Assembly (NCBI RefSeq): GCF_018334155.1
Contig: NZ_JAGXTP010000001.1
Location: 1,178,001 to 1,242,000 of the forward strand
Direction: 5' to 3'
DNA: 64,000 nt
From: Devosia litorisediminis
GTDB taxonomy: Bacteria > Pseudomonadota > Alphaproteobacteria > Rhizobiales > Devosiaceae
Below are positions 17,972-26,928 of the stretch, piece by piece; positions within the stretch are counted from its first letter, which is position 1, and the number at the start of each line of letters is the position of its first letter. The notes beneath the pieces were generated by a model that saw nothing but the letters and a program-made list of their open reading frames with translations, had not been told where the DNA came from and made no database searches. A program made the position numbers and the translations under genes.

Positions 17972-20698
17972 TTAGCCCAGGCCAAGGCGGCGTTGCCACC
18001 AGCCGGCCTTCTTCTTGGGTGCCGGTTCGTCAGCCGCTTCGGCTTCGCTCGGTGCGGCGCTGGATGAAACCACAACGCCCTCTTCAGGCAGTTCCTTCTT
18101 GGCGCGGCGTGGCTTGGCTGGCGCCTCGGGTGCGGCTTCAACGGCTGCGGCAGCTTCTGGCGCTGGTGCAGGCTCGGCTGTGGGTGCAGCTTCAGCGACG
18201 CTGACCTCTGGCGCTGCCTCAGCGGCTGCTTCAGTGGCCTTGGGCTTGCGCGCCCGTGGCTTACGCTTGGGCTTTTCGGCCGGCGCTTCCTCGGCCGCAG
18301 CGTCTGGCGCCGCAGCAGCGGCTTCAGCGGCAACAGCGGCCACTTCGGCTGGCGAGGTTGGCTTGCCCGCTGCCGGCTTGCGACGGCGGGTCCGCTTGGG
18401 CTTTTCAGCCGGTGCGTCTTCTGCCGCAACTTCAACAGCTTCAGCGGTTGCCGCTTCTACGGGAGCAGCTTCGGCGGGTGCTGCCAGTTCTTCCTGGACC
18501 AGCAGCTTGTCGGCCACTGCATCGACAGTTTCAGGTGTCAGCGCGGTTTCACCGGTGGCTGGGGATTGTTCGGTTCCCTCTTCGCCATCGCGACGGTTGC
18601 GGCGGCCACCACGACGACCGCGGCGGCGGCGCTTGCGCGGCTCGCCATCGGCGCCTTCAGCATCTTCAGCTGTGGGACGAGCGCTGTTTTCCTCGCCGTC
18701 TTCGGCCTCGGCATCAGCATCGGCTTCAGCGCCTTCGGCAGGAGCCTGTGCGGCGCGCTGCTGGGGTGGACGCTGGCCATTCTCTTCGCCGCGCTCGGCA
18801 CCGCCACGACGGCGACGGCGACGACGGCGCGTCCGGCCTTCACCTTCGCCAGCGTCGGCGTTGGATGCGGCCTTTTCCTCGGCTTCTTCGTCCTCGACCT
18901 CGTCGACGATATCATCGTCAGCATCGTCTTCGATGATGGCGCTATCGACGCGGACATGCTCGGCAGCGCGCTGCTCGGCATAGGCGATGACCCGGGCATC
19001 GCCCTTCTCGATGGCGAACTGGTGACCGGTCATCTTGCCATCAGCGGTGATGGTGATGGATAGCTGGTTGCGGATTTCCAGCGTGGTCAGGGTCTCGCGC
19101 TTGAAGTTGAGGATGTAGAGGGCGACCTCGACGGGCACCCGCACGTTGATCGACTGGCCCTGACGGCGCAGCACGTGTTCCTCGATATTGCGCATGATCA
19201 TCAGCGCCAGCGACTCGACCGAGCGCACCAGACCGGTGCCATCGCACATCGGGCACTTGTGGGTGGAGCTTTCAACGACGCCAAAGCGGATACGCTGACG
19301 GCTCATTTCCATCAGGCCGAAATGGCTGATGCGGCCAACCTGAATGCGGGCGCGATCGTCCTTGAGGCAGTCCTTGAGCTTGCGCTCGACAGCCCGGTTG
19401 GAGCGGTTTTCCATCATGTCGATGAAATCGATCACGATCAGACCGGCCAGATCCCGCAGACGGAGCTGGCGCGCGACTTCATCGGCAGCTTCCAGGTTGG
19501 TCTGGAGCGCGGTGTCCTCGATATTGTGCTCCTTGGTGGAGCGGCCCGAGTTCACGTCGATCGAAACCAGCGCTTCAGTCGGGTTGATCACGATGTAACC
19601 GCCTGAAGGCAGGGTGACCGTGGGCGAGAACATGGAGTCGAGCTGTGCCTCGATGCCATATTTGGAGAATAGCGGCTGATCATCCTTGTAGAGCTGCACG
19701 TTCTTGGCGTGGCTCGGCATGATCATGCGCATGAAGTCCTTGGCTTCACGGAAGGCGTCGTCGCCCGCCACAAAGACCTCGTCGATCTCCTTGTTGTAGA
19801 GATCGCGGATGGTTCGCTTGATCAGCGAGCCTTCCTCATAGACTAGGCACGGTGCCTGGCTCTTGAGGGTGAGCTCGCGCACGCTCTCCCAGAGGCGCAT
19901 CAGATATTCAAAGTCGCGCTTGACCTCGGCCTTGGTGCGTGACGCACCGGCGGTGCGCAGAATGACGCCCATGCCCTGGGGTACTTCGAGATCGGACGTG
20001 ATTTCCTTGAGGCGCTTGCGATCAGCAGCGTTGGTGATCTTGCGCGAGATGCCGCCACCGCGAGCGGTATTGGGCATCAGCACCGAATAGCGACCAGCCA
20101 GCGAGAGATAGGTTGTCAGGGCAGCGCCCTTGTTGCCGCGCTCTTCCTTGACCACCTGCACCAGCATGACCTGACGGCGCTTGATGACTTCCTGGATCTT
20201 GTAGTGCTTGCGGGTGTGGCTCTGACGGCGACGCTCTGGCACTTCCTCAAGCGCATCGGCGCCACCGATCGATTCGACCGGTTCGGAATTGGCTGGAGCC
20301 TGTTCGATGTGGCTCTCGTCTTCCCCGTCAGCGCTGTCGGAATCGCCATCGGTCTCGGCTGCAGCTTCTGCCGCGCCGGTATCCTCGGAGTCTTCCGCGT
20401 GCTCGTCATCGTGTTCTTCGTCGCGCAGCAGGGCTTCGCGGTCAGCAACGGGGATCTGGTAATAGTCTGGGTGGATTTCGCTAAAGGCCAGGAAGCCATG
20501 GCGATTGCCGCCATAGTCGACAAAGGCGGCCTGCAGGGACGGCTCAACGCGCGTCACCTTGGCGAGGTAGATGTTACCCCGCAACTGGCGGCGGGTCGCC
20601 GATTCAAAGTCGAACTCCTCGAGCCGGTTACCTGCGGTAACGACGATCCGTGTTTCTTCCGGGTGGATGGCATCCACCAGCATTCTCTTGGTAGCCAT
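17972..20698 (-). CDS. rne: Ribonuclease E
   Basis: 908 residues. The N-terminal catalytic half has an S1 RNA-binding domain interrupted by an acidic insertion (about 92-155), the DNase I-like catalytic site with Asp381 ('ALVSIDVNSG') and Asp424 ('VIDFIDMMENRSNR'), and a Zn-link CPMC (Cys482, Cys485). The C-terminal ~350 residues are low-complexity Ala/Glu/Pro with Arg-rich blocks, the expected disordered RNA-binding and degradosome scaffold. The ATG at 20698 has GGAG 6 bp upstream. It starts mRNA decay and rRNA processing. The long structured leader suggests self-regulation. Confidence 0.97.
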   Translation of the reverse strand: MATKRMLVDAIHPEETRIVVTAGNRLEEFDFESATRRQLRGNIYLAKVTRVEPSLQAAFVDYGGNRHGFLAFSEIHPDYYQIPVADREALLRDEEHDDEHAEDSEDTGAAEAAAETDGDSDSADGEDESHIEQAPANSEPVESIGGADALEEVPERRRQSHTRKHYKIQEVIKRRQVMLVQVVKEERGNKGAALTTYLSLAGRYSVLMPNTARGGGISRKITNAADRKRLKEITSDLEVPQGMGVILRTAGASRTKAEVKRDFEYLMRLWESVRELTLKSQAPCLVYEEGSLIKRTIRDLYNKEIDEVFVAGDDAFREAKDFMRMIMPSHAKNVQLYKDDQPLFSKYGIEAQLDSMFSPTVTLPSGGYIVINPTEALVSIDVNSGRSTKEHNIEDTALQTNLEAADEVARQLRLRDLAGLIVIDFIDMMENRSNRAVERKLKDCLKDDRARIQVGRISHFGLMEMSRQRIRFGVVESSTHKCPMCDGTGLVRSVESLALMIMRNIEEHVLRRQGQSINVRVPVEVALYILNFKRETLTTLEIRNQLSITITADGKMTGHQFAIEKGDARVIAYAEQRAAEHVRVDSAIIEDDADDDIVDEVEDEEAEEKAASNADAGEGEGRTRRRRRRRRGGAERGEENGQRPPQQRAAQAPAEGAEADADAEAEDGEENSARPTAEDAEGADGEPRKRRRRGRRGGRRNRRDGEEGTEQSPATGETALTPETVDAVADKLLVQEELAAPAEAAPVEAATAEAVEVAAEDAPAEKPKRTRRRKPAAGKPTSPAEVAAVAAEAAAAAPDAAAEEAPAEKPKRKPRARKPKATEAAAEAAPEVSVAEAAPTAEPAPAPEAAAAVEAAPEAPAKPRRAKKELPEEGVVVSSSAAPSEAEAADEPAPKKKAGWWQRRLGLG

Positions 20699-21342
20699 AA
20701 TTAACTCCGCGCGCTCGCGCGCCGACAAGAGGGCGCCGGATAGCCGACATCCTTCTGGTAGCGCAGTGCGAGGCGAATGGTTTGGGGGTAAGTGCGCGCA
20801 GAAGCTCTGCCTTGGGCGCGCCGATATGATTGGTCATGGCTGAAAGTTGCAGCGTGACAAAGCGGCAATCGTCTTGTTCGATCGCGTCGCGTGTTGTCCG
20901 ACTGCGGGCCATCTGACCTCTTCCTATTGGGTTGCCTGTATCCGAGGATCAACGGGCAACCGTCCGGCCCGAGTGGGACCGAAATTCGTATAAAAGCGCA
21001 AGAATTGCCGCTTTCAAGCCAGGGTCAGCGGGTCTCTTCGTCCCGCGTCCCGGCCACTTCTCGTTCCGCCGTTGTGAGCTTTAAGCTGCAAAAACAGGTG
21101 CACCGAGAAGCTTGCGCTTCACCATAAGCGTGTAGGGGCGTCGCGACCAAATGGCAACAGGAAACTCCAAAACCCAGCCATGACGGCGATTTGTCTGGGC
21201 ATAGGCGAGCCGATGGCAGAGCGGATGTTGGCCCGGTGGGCAAATCATCGCATAAGAGCCAGATGCGCCGCAGAATCGCCCAAAGCGGATGGGAGATGCA
21301 GCGCATTCAGATTTAGGGGTCGATCTGCTCTTGTTCCATTCC
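20699..21342. other. 644-bp gap: long structured rne leader and divergent amidase promoter region
   Basis: No convincing gene is present; short frames here lack homology signals. The rne side has a GCGCGC-TC-GCGCGC hairpin (20709-20722) directly beside the Shine-Dalgarno, and paired arms GGTTGCC/GGCAACC (20930-20936, 20955-20961). Further small hairpins occur at 21028-21046 and near 21080. A minus-strand promoter candidate lies at 20989-21017. Confidence 0.5.
20989..21017 (-). promoter_or_regulatory. Candidate rne promoter
   Basis: On the minus strand, TTGAAA (21017-21012) is followed after 17 bp by TTTATA (20994-20989). Transcription would start near 20982 and give a leader of roughly 280 nt before the rne ATG. 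Confidence 0.4.
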
Positions 21343-22593
21343 ATGCGTATTCTGCTGTTGCCACTGCTGGTCTGCCTGATGTCGATGACGGTTGGCAGCC
21401 TGGCGCAAGAGGCGGTGGCGCCCGTTTCGGCGCCCGTTGGCCTGCCCAATGTGATGGATGTGCGGGTTACGGTGACGCCCGAGCGCGCCCGGCTGGTCAT
21501 TGATCTGGCCGCCAAGACCGAATTCTCGCTGGTTTCGCTGAGTGAGCCGGATCGACTGGCCATTGACGTGCGCGCGGCCACCCTCACGGTGCCAGAGCCG
21601 GTGGCGACGCCCTCGGAAGAAGGCGTGATCTCCGAATATCGGGTGGAGCAGGCTGGCCCGGACCGGGTGCGCACCACGCTGATGCTATCGGCGCCCGCCC
21701 AGGTACAGCAGGCTTATGTGCTCGATCCGTTCGAAGATCAGCCCGCGCGTCTGGTTGTAGATATCATTCCGGCCAGCGCCGGCGAGTTTGCGACCAATGT
21801 CGCGCGGGACCTGGCGACGGCGCAGGATATGGCGGCACTGGGCGCCGTCGTGCCCGTGACCGACAGCTCCACGCCGGCGGGCGGTTCGGAACTGCCAATC
21901 GCAACGCGTCCGCTGGTAGTGATTGACCCCGGTCATGGCGGCATTGACAGCGGCGCCGAGGCGGCCGGGGGCATCAAGGAAAAGGACATCGTGTTGTCCT
22001 TTGCGCTCAAGCTGCAGCAATTGCTGGTGGATTCGGGCCGGTTCGACGTGGCGCTGACGCGTGAGGATGACACGTTTCTGCGCCTTGAGGAGCGGGTTGC
22101 GCTGGCGCGGACCAACAAGGCCGACATTTTCATCTCGATCCATGCCGACAGCTTCCAGCAGCCCGAAATTCGCGGCGCCAGTGTCTATACGCGCGACGAG
22201 AACGCCACCGACGTGCTGGACAAGGTGCTGGCCGACTCCGAGAACAAGAGCGATGTGATCGCCGGGTTTGCCATGCCGCAGATGGCGCCCGAGGTGGTCG
22301 ACATCCTGCTCGACCTGATGCGGCGCGAAATGCGGCACCAGTCCTATACGCTGGCCCAGTCCATCGTGCATCAGCTCGAGCCCAGCGTGACGCTGCGGCG
22401 GTTTCCGGTGCGGCAGGCCGATTTTTTTGTGCTGCAGGCGCCCGACGTGCCCTCCGTTCTGGTTGAGCTGGGCTTTCTGTCCAATGCCAGCGACATGGCC
22501 AATCTGCTGCAGGGCGACTGGCAGAGCCGGACAGCGGATGCGCTGGCACGCGGGATTTCGAGCTATTTTGACAGCCTGAGTGCCCCGCAGTGA
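21343..22593 (+). CDS. amiC: N-acetylmuramoyl-L-alanine amidase with AMIN domain
   Basis: 416 residues: signal peptide (about 1-21), an AMIN peptidoglycan-targeting domain (about 35-145), and an Amidase_3 zinc domain (about 190-410). Zinc ligands are seen as His198 in 'VIDPGHGGIDSGA', Glu213 in 'GIKEKDIVL' and the His of 'SIHADSF'. The catalytic Glu is in 'SVLVELGFLSN'. It cleaves the peptide from MurNAc during septum splitting, and in this class is usually activated by LytM/EnvC-type proteins. An M23 gene lies 4 kb downstream. The ATG at 21343 starts directly at the signal peptide. The symbol reflects family type, not proven orthology. Confidence 0.93.
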   Translation: MRILLLPLLVCLMSMTVGSLAQEAVAPVSAPVGLPNVMDVRVTVTPERARLVIDLAAKTEFSLVSLSEPDRLAIDVRAATLTVPEPVATPSEEGVISEYRVEQAGPDRVRTTLMLSAPAQVQQAYVLDPFEDQPARLVVDIIPASAGEFATNVARDLATAQDMAALGAVVPVTDSSTPAGGSELPIATRPLVVIDPGHGGIDSGAEAAGGIKEKDIVLSFALKLQQLLVDSGRFDVALTREDDTFLRLEERVALARTNKADIFISIHADSFQQPEIRGASVYTRDENATDVLDKVLADSENKSDVIAGFAMPQMAPEVVDILLDLMRREMRHQSYTLAQSIVHQLEPSVTLRRFPVRQADFFVLQAPDVPSVLVELGFLSNASDMANLLQGDWQSRTADALARGISSYFDSLSAPQ

Positions 22594-22778
22594 TGTGATA
22601 ATTCGGCCACGACGGCGAGCAAGCGGTGGAAGCGTGGGGACGTTGCGGGCTTGTGATCCACTTTGGGGCCCGCGTCTGCTATGATTCTGCCAACTATCCC
22701 GGTGCGCCAGAGGCGGCACCGCATTGACCATCAAGCGTTTCTGGCCATACGAGGCGGCGCTGCGGAGAAATTGACTAT

Positions 22779-25250
22779 ATGCTGCGCTTGATCGGCTGGC
22801 TGTTCGGCTTTGGAATGTTTCTGGCCCTGGTCGCGGTTGCCGGGGGCGTCATCTATCTGACGTCGGTATCCTCGCAACTGCCCGACTATACCGTGCTCAA
22901 GGATTATCAGCCGCCGGTGACGACGCGCGTACATGCGGCCGATGGCACGCTGCTGGCCGAATTTGCCCGCGAACGGCGGCTGTTCCAGCCCATCGAGACG
23001 GTGCCGCCGCTTGTTATCGAGGCGTTCCTGTCGGCAGAGGACAAGGACTTCTACAGCCATGGCGGCATCGCCATTGATGGCATTTTCCGCGCGCTGCGTG
23101 ACAATGCGCTGGCGCGGCTGGATGGCAATAATACCATTCAGGGCGGCGGTTCATCGATCACCCAGCAGGTAGCCAAGAATTTCCTGCTGACCGCGGACCA
23201 GACCTGGGATCGCAAGCTGCAGGAAGCGCTGCTGGCGATCCGGATCGAATCGACCTTTTCCAAGGACCGGATCCTTGAGCTCTATCTCAACGAGATCTTT
23301 CTGGGCCTGAACTCCTATGGAGTGGCGGCGGCGGCGCTGAACTATTTCGACAAGGCGCTGTATCAGCTGACGCTGAGCGAGGCCGCCTATATCGCGGCGC
23401 TGCCCAAGGGGCCGAACAATTACCATCCATTCCGACGCCCGCAGGCGGCCATTGAGCGCCGCAACTGGGTGATCGATCGCATGGTCGAGAATGGCTATGT
23501 CAGCGCCAAGGACGGCGCCGCGTCCAAGGACGAGCCACTCAATGTCATTCCGCGTTCGGGCGGCAGCCAGCTCTATTCGGCCGAGTATTTCACCGAGGAA
23601 GTCCGGCGCGAGCTGGCCAAGCTGTATGGCGAGGACCAGCTGTATGGCGGCGGGCTGTCGGTGCGCACGACGCTGGAGCCCAAACTGCAGGGCTATGCAC
23701 GCCAGGCGTTGATGGACGGGCTGATTGCCTATGACCATGGCAAGGGGTTCCGCGAGCCGGTGGCCAGCATCGAGCTGGGCTCGGACTGGGGCATCGACGT
23801 CAACAAGGTGTCGCCGCTGAGCGATGTGCCCGAGTGGCAACTCGCCGTGGTGCTCGAGCTGGGCCAGAACGAGGCGCGCATCGGGCTGCGCCCGGATGGT
23901 GCCGCGGGCGGCGGGGTGTCGGACGAACGGCTTGAGGGCACGCTGTCCGGTCCGGAAATCAAGTGGGTTTCCAAGCCGGTACAGGACATTCTCAAGGTGG
24001 GGGATGTGGTGTATGTCTCGCCTGTGGCGGGCAAGACCGGGATCTATACGCTTGAACAGGTGCCCGAGATCGAGGGCGCGCTGGTGGCGATGGATCCACG
24101 CACCGGACGCGTTCTGGCCATGGTGGGCGGTTTCTCCTATTCGCTGAGCGAATTCAACCGGGCGACCCAGGCGCTGCGGCAGCCCGGTTCCTCGTTCAAA
24201 CCAATTGTCTATGCAGCGGCGCTGGACAATGGCTATACGCCGGCCTCGGTGGTGCTCGATGCGCCGGTTGAAATCCGCAATAGCGATGGCTCGATCTGGC
24301 GCCCGGAAAACTACGCGCAGGAGTTTTACGGCCCGCAGACGCTGCGGCGCGGCATTGAACGCAGCCGGAACGTGATGACAGTGCGGCTGGCGCGCGATAT
24401 CGGCATGCCGCTGGTGGCCGAATATGCGCGCCTGTTCGGCGTCTATGACACCATGCAGCCGGTGCTGGCGATGGCGCTGGGCGCGGGTGAAACCACCGAT
24501 ATGCGGATGACTGCGGCCTATGCGACTATCGCCAATGGCGGGCGCAAGATTGTGCCGACACTGATCGACCGTGTGCAGGATCGCTATGGCGTGACGGTCT
24601 ACAAGCATGACCAGCGCCTGTGCCAGGGCTGCAAGGCGGATGGCTGGCAAGGGCAGGGTGAGCCGCTGATCGTGGACAATCGCGAGCAGGTGCTCGACCC
24701 GATGACGGCCTACCAGATCACCTCGATGATGGAAGGCGTGGTGCAGCGCGGCACCGGTACCGCCGCCAAGGTGCTCAACCGGCCCGTGGCCGGCAAGACC
24801 GGGACAACCAATGATTACAAGGATGCCTGGTTTGTCGGGTTTACGCCCGAACTGGCGGTGGGCGTCTATGTCGGTTACGACCAGCCGCGGTCGATGGGAC
24901 GCTCGGTGACAGGTGGCTCGTTCGCGGTCCCGATCTTCACCGAATTTGTCGGCAAGGCGCTTGAGGGCAAGCCGGCCACGCAGTTCAAGGTGCCATCGGG
25001 CATGAGCACGGCCTGGATCAATCCCAATTCGGGCGTGAAGGCATTTGATGGCGAAGCGGCCATTGAGGAAGCGTTCAAACCCGGAACCGGCCCCAATCTG
25101 ATGACCTCGGTGATCGGGCTGGACGTCAATACGTTCGATGCCATCCAGCGCCAGCAGCAGATGCAGCAGCAATATGGCGGCGGGATTACCCAGCCGAGCG
25201 GCAATGGGCAGTATCTCGATCCCAATCTTGGACGTGGCGGGCTGTTCTAG
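22779..25250 (+). CDS. mrcA: Penicillin-binding protein 1A
   Basis: An 823-residue bifunctional class A PBP. It has an N-terminal membrane anchor (about 5-28), a glycosyltransferase domain with catalytic Glu87 in 'SAEDKDFYSHGG', then an inserted OB-like region, then the transpeptidase. Transpeptidase motifs are SxxK near residue 472 ('QPGSSFKPIVY'), SRN ('IERSRNVMTV') and KTG near 672 ('VAGKTGTTNDYKDAW'). It polymerises and cross-links peptidoglycan in the periplasm. The C-terminus is Gln-rich. The order amidase-mrcA-prfB is conserved in related genomes, but here a deformylase-like gene starts on the next base after the mrcA stop. Confidence 0.97.
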   Translation: MLRLIGWLFGFGMFLALVAVAGGVIYLTSVSSQLPDYTVLKDYQPPVTTRVHAADGTLLAEFARERRLFQPIETVPPLVIEAFLSAEDKDFYSHGGIAIDGIFRALRDNALARLDGNNTIQGGGSSITQQVAKNFLLTADQTWDRKLQEALLAIRIESTFSKDRILELYLNEIFLGLNSYGVAAAALNYFDKALYQLTLSEAAYIAALPKGPNNYHPFRRPQAAIERRNWVIDRMVENGYVSAKDGAASKDEPLNVIPRSGGSQLYSAEYFTEEVRRELAKLYGEDQLYGGGLSVRTTLEPKLQGYARQALMDGLIAYDHGKGFREPVASIELGSDWGIDVNKVSPLSDVPEWQLAVVLELGQNEARIGLRPDGAAGGGVSDERLEGTLSGPEIKWVSKPVQDILKVGDVVYVSPVAGKTGIYTLEQVPEIEGALVAMDPRTGRVLAMVGGFSYSLSEFNRATQALRQPGSSFKPIVYAAALDNGYTPASVVLDAPVEIRNSDGSIWRPENYAQEFYGPQTLRRGIERSRNVMTVRLARDIGMPLVAEYARLFGVYDTMQPVLAMALGAGETTDMRMTAAYATIANGGRKIVPTLIDRVQDRYGVTVYKHDQRLCQGCKADGWQGQGEPLIVDNREQVLDPMTAYQITSMMEGVVQRGTGTAAKVLNRPVAGKTGTTNDYKDAWFVGFTPELAVGVYVGYDQPRSMGRSVTGGSFAVPIFTEFVGKALEGKPATQFKVPSGMSTAWINPNSGVKAFDGEAAIEEAFKPGTGPNLMTSVIGLDVNTFDAIQRQQQMQQQYGGGITQPSGNGQYLDPNLGRGGLF

Positions 25251-25745
25251 ATGGCGGACTTTACCGTCTATCCCGATCAGGTCCTGACCCAGGCGGCGGC
25301 TGCGCGCGCAGTTGACGATGGGATGCGCGCGGCGGGTGTAGCCTTGCAAGCGGCGGCTGCCAGCGTTGAAGCCTATGGGCTGGCGGCAGTCCATATCGGA
25401 CTGCTGGAGCCCGTGGTGGTGGTCAGCCTGGCCGGGCAGGGCGCGGCGCGTGACTATCGCGTGATGTTCAATCCGCGGATTGTCGCACTGGCGGATGAGA
25501 AGGCCTTCGGCCCCGAGGGCTCGGTCTCAATGCCGGGCATTGAAGTGCCGATCGAGCGGGCCGAGTGGGCCGAGATCGCCTTTGACAGTGCCGAAGGCCA
25601 TGGCGAAACGATGCGGCTTGAGGGCTTTGCTGCGCGGGTTGCCCAACATGAGATCGATCAGGTGAACGGGGTGTTTTTCCTCAACCGGCTGTCGCGGCTC
25701 AAGCGCGATACGGCGATCCGGAAATTCCACAAGAGCCAGCGCTAG
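25251..25745 (+). CDS. Peptide deformylase-like protein, probably inactive
   Basis: 164 residues with the peptide deformylase layout: motif 1 'AYGLAAVHIG' (family GxGLAAxQ), motif 2 'EGSVSMPG' (family EGCLS) and motif 3 'QHEIDQVNG' (family HExDHxxG). The metal-binding Cys is replaced by Ser91 and the second metal His by Gln137, while His133 and Glu134 remain. It should not bind the catalytic metal normally, so removal of formyl groups is unlikely. It is translationally adjacent to mrcA and upstream of prfB. It may be a binding or regulatory relative; the function is unknown. Confidence 0.85.
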   Translation: MADFTVYPDQVLTQAAAARAVDDGMRAAGVALQAAAASVEAYGLAAVHIGLLEPVVVVSLAGQGAARDYRVMFNPRIVALADEKAFGPEGSVSMPGIEVPIERAEWAEIAFDSAEGHGETMRLEGFAARVAQHEIDQVNGVFFLNRLSRLKRDTAIRKFHKSQR

Positions 25746-25802
25746 CTTGATCGCGGCGGGCGGGTCGGCTACACGGGGCGCCGCTAATACAGGATAGATT
25801 CA

Positions 25803-26925
25803 ATGCGCACGGAAATCGAAAAGACCGTCGCCGAAATCGAGCAGGTTCTGACCCTGCTGAGGAGGCATCTTTGACTGGGATACTGCAGAAATACGCCTCG
25901 ACGCGCTAACGGCGCAGACTGAATCCCCCGAATTCTGGAATGATCCGGAAAAGGCCCGCACGACCATGCGCGAGCGCGATGAGCTCGACGTGGCGGTCAA
26001 ATCCGTGCGCGAGCTGGAAGCAGGGATTCGCGACAATTCCGAGCTGATCGAACTGGGCGAGCTGGAAGGCGATGCCGAGGTGGTCAAGGAAGCCGAAGAC
26101 GCCCTGCTTGAGCTCAAGCAGCTGGCGCGACGCCGGCAGATCGAAACGCTGCTGTCAGGCGAAGTGGACAGCAATGATTGCTATGTGGAAATCCACTCCG
26201 GTGCCGGCGGTACCGAGAGCCAGGACTGGGCCAACATGCTTTTGCGCATGTACACCCGCTGGGCGGAACGGCGGAAGATGAAGGTCGACGTCATCGAAAT
26301 GCACGATGGCGAAGAAGCTGGCATCAAGTCCGCCACCATTCTGGTCAAGGGCCACAACGCCTATGGCTGGATGAAGACCGAGAGCGGCGTGCATCGTCTG
26401 GTGCGCATCAGCCCCTATGACTCGGCTGCGCGGCGCCACACCAGCTTCTCGAGCGTCTGGGTCTATCCGGTGGTCGATGATTCCATCGATATCGAGATCC
26501 GCGAAGCCGATCTCAAGGTCGATACCTATCGCGCCTCGGGCGCTGGTGGTCAGCACGTCAATACGACGGACTCGGCGATCCGCATCACCCATATTCCGTC
26601 AGGCATTATCGTGGCCTGTCAGCAGGAGCGTAGCCAGCACAAGAACCGTGCGACGGCCATGGCCATGCTGAAATCGCGGCTATATGAAGCCGAACTGCAG
26701 AAGCGCGAGGAAGAGGCCAACGCCCAGGCGGCGAGCAAGACCGAGATCGGCTGGGGTCACCAGATCCGCAGCTATGTCCTGCAGCCCTACCAGATGGTCA
26801 AGGATCTGCGTACGAGCGTGGAAAGCGGCCAGCCGTCGCTGGTGCTGGATGGTGATCTGGATGGCTTCATGGAAGCCGCGCTTGCCCAACGTGTGGGCGT
26901 GGCGACTGATGTGGAGAGCGAGTAG
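25803..26925 (+). CDS. prfB: Peptide chain release factor 2, programmed +1 frameshift
   Basis: RF2 reads UGA and UAA stops. The coding sequence joins 25803-25871 to 25873-26925 (373 residues). The first frame ends at an in-frame TGA (25872-25874) after codon 23, within AGGAGG-CAT-CTT-TGA-C, the classic self-regulatory slip site: internal Shine-Dalgarno, CUU, then UGA followed by C. The second frame continues 'DWDTAEIRL'. The stop-recognition tripeptide is SPY, where E. coli has SPF, and the catalytic GGQ is in '[17 protein letters not shown]'. Low RF2 lets ribosomes slip and make more RF2. Confidence 0.97.
25860..25875 (+). promoter_or_regulatory. prfB programmed frameshift site
   Basis: AGGAGGCATCTTTGAC holds a Shine-Dalgarno-like AGGAGG three bases before CTT, then in-frame TGA followed by C. 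All elements of the known RF2 site are present. Confidence 0.93.
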
Positions 26926-26928
26926 GCG

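Noticed and set aside
18015..18930. Repeat-like periodicity that might be taken for a CRISPR or minisatellite
   Set aside because: The similarity comes from Ala/Glu/Arg codons in the RNase E tail; there are no regular identical units or spacers.
18015..18983. A low-complexity Ser/Ala/Arg plus-strand frame opposite rne
   Set aside because: It arises from the Ala/Glu/Arg-rich scaffold repeats of RNase E read backwards.
23151..25394. A 747-codon minus-strand frame opposite mrcA and the deformylase-like gene
   Set aside because: It covers two real genes on the other strand, is rich in His/Arg/Ala/Gly from codon complementarity, and shows no domain.
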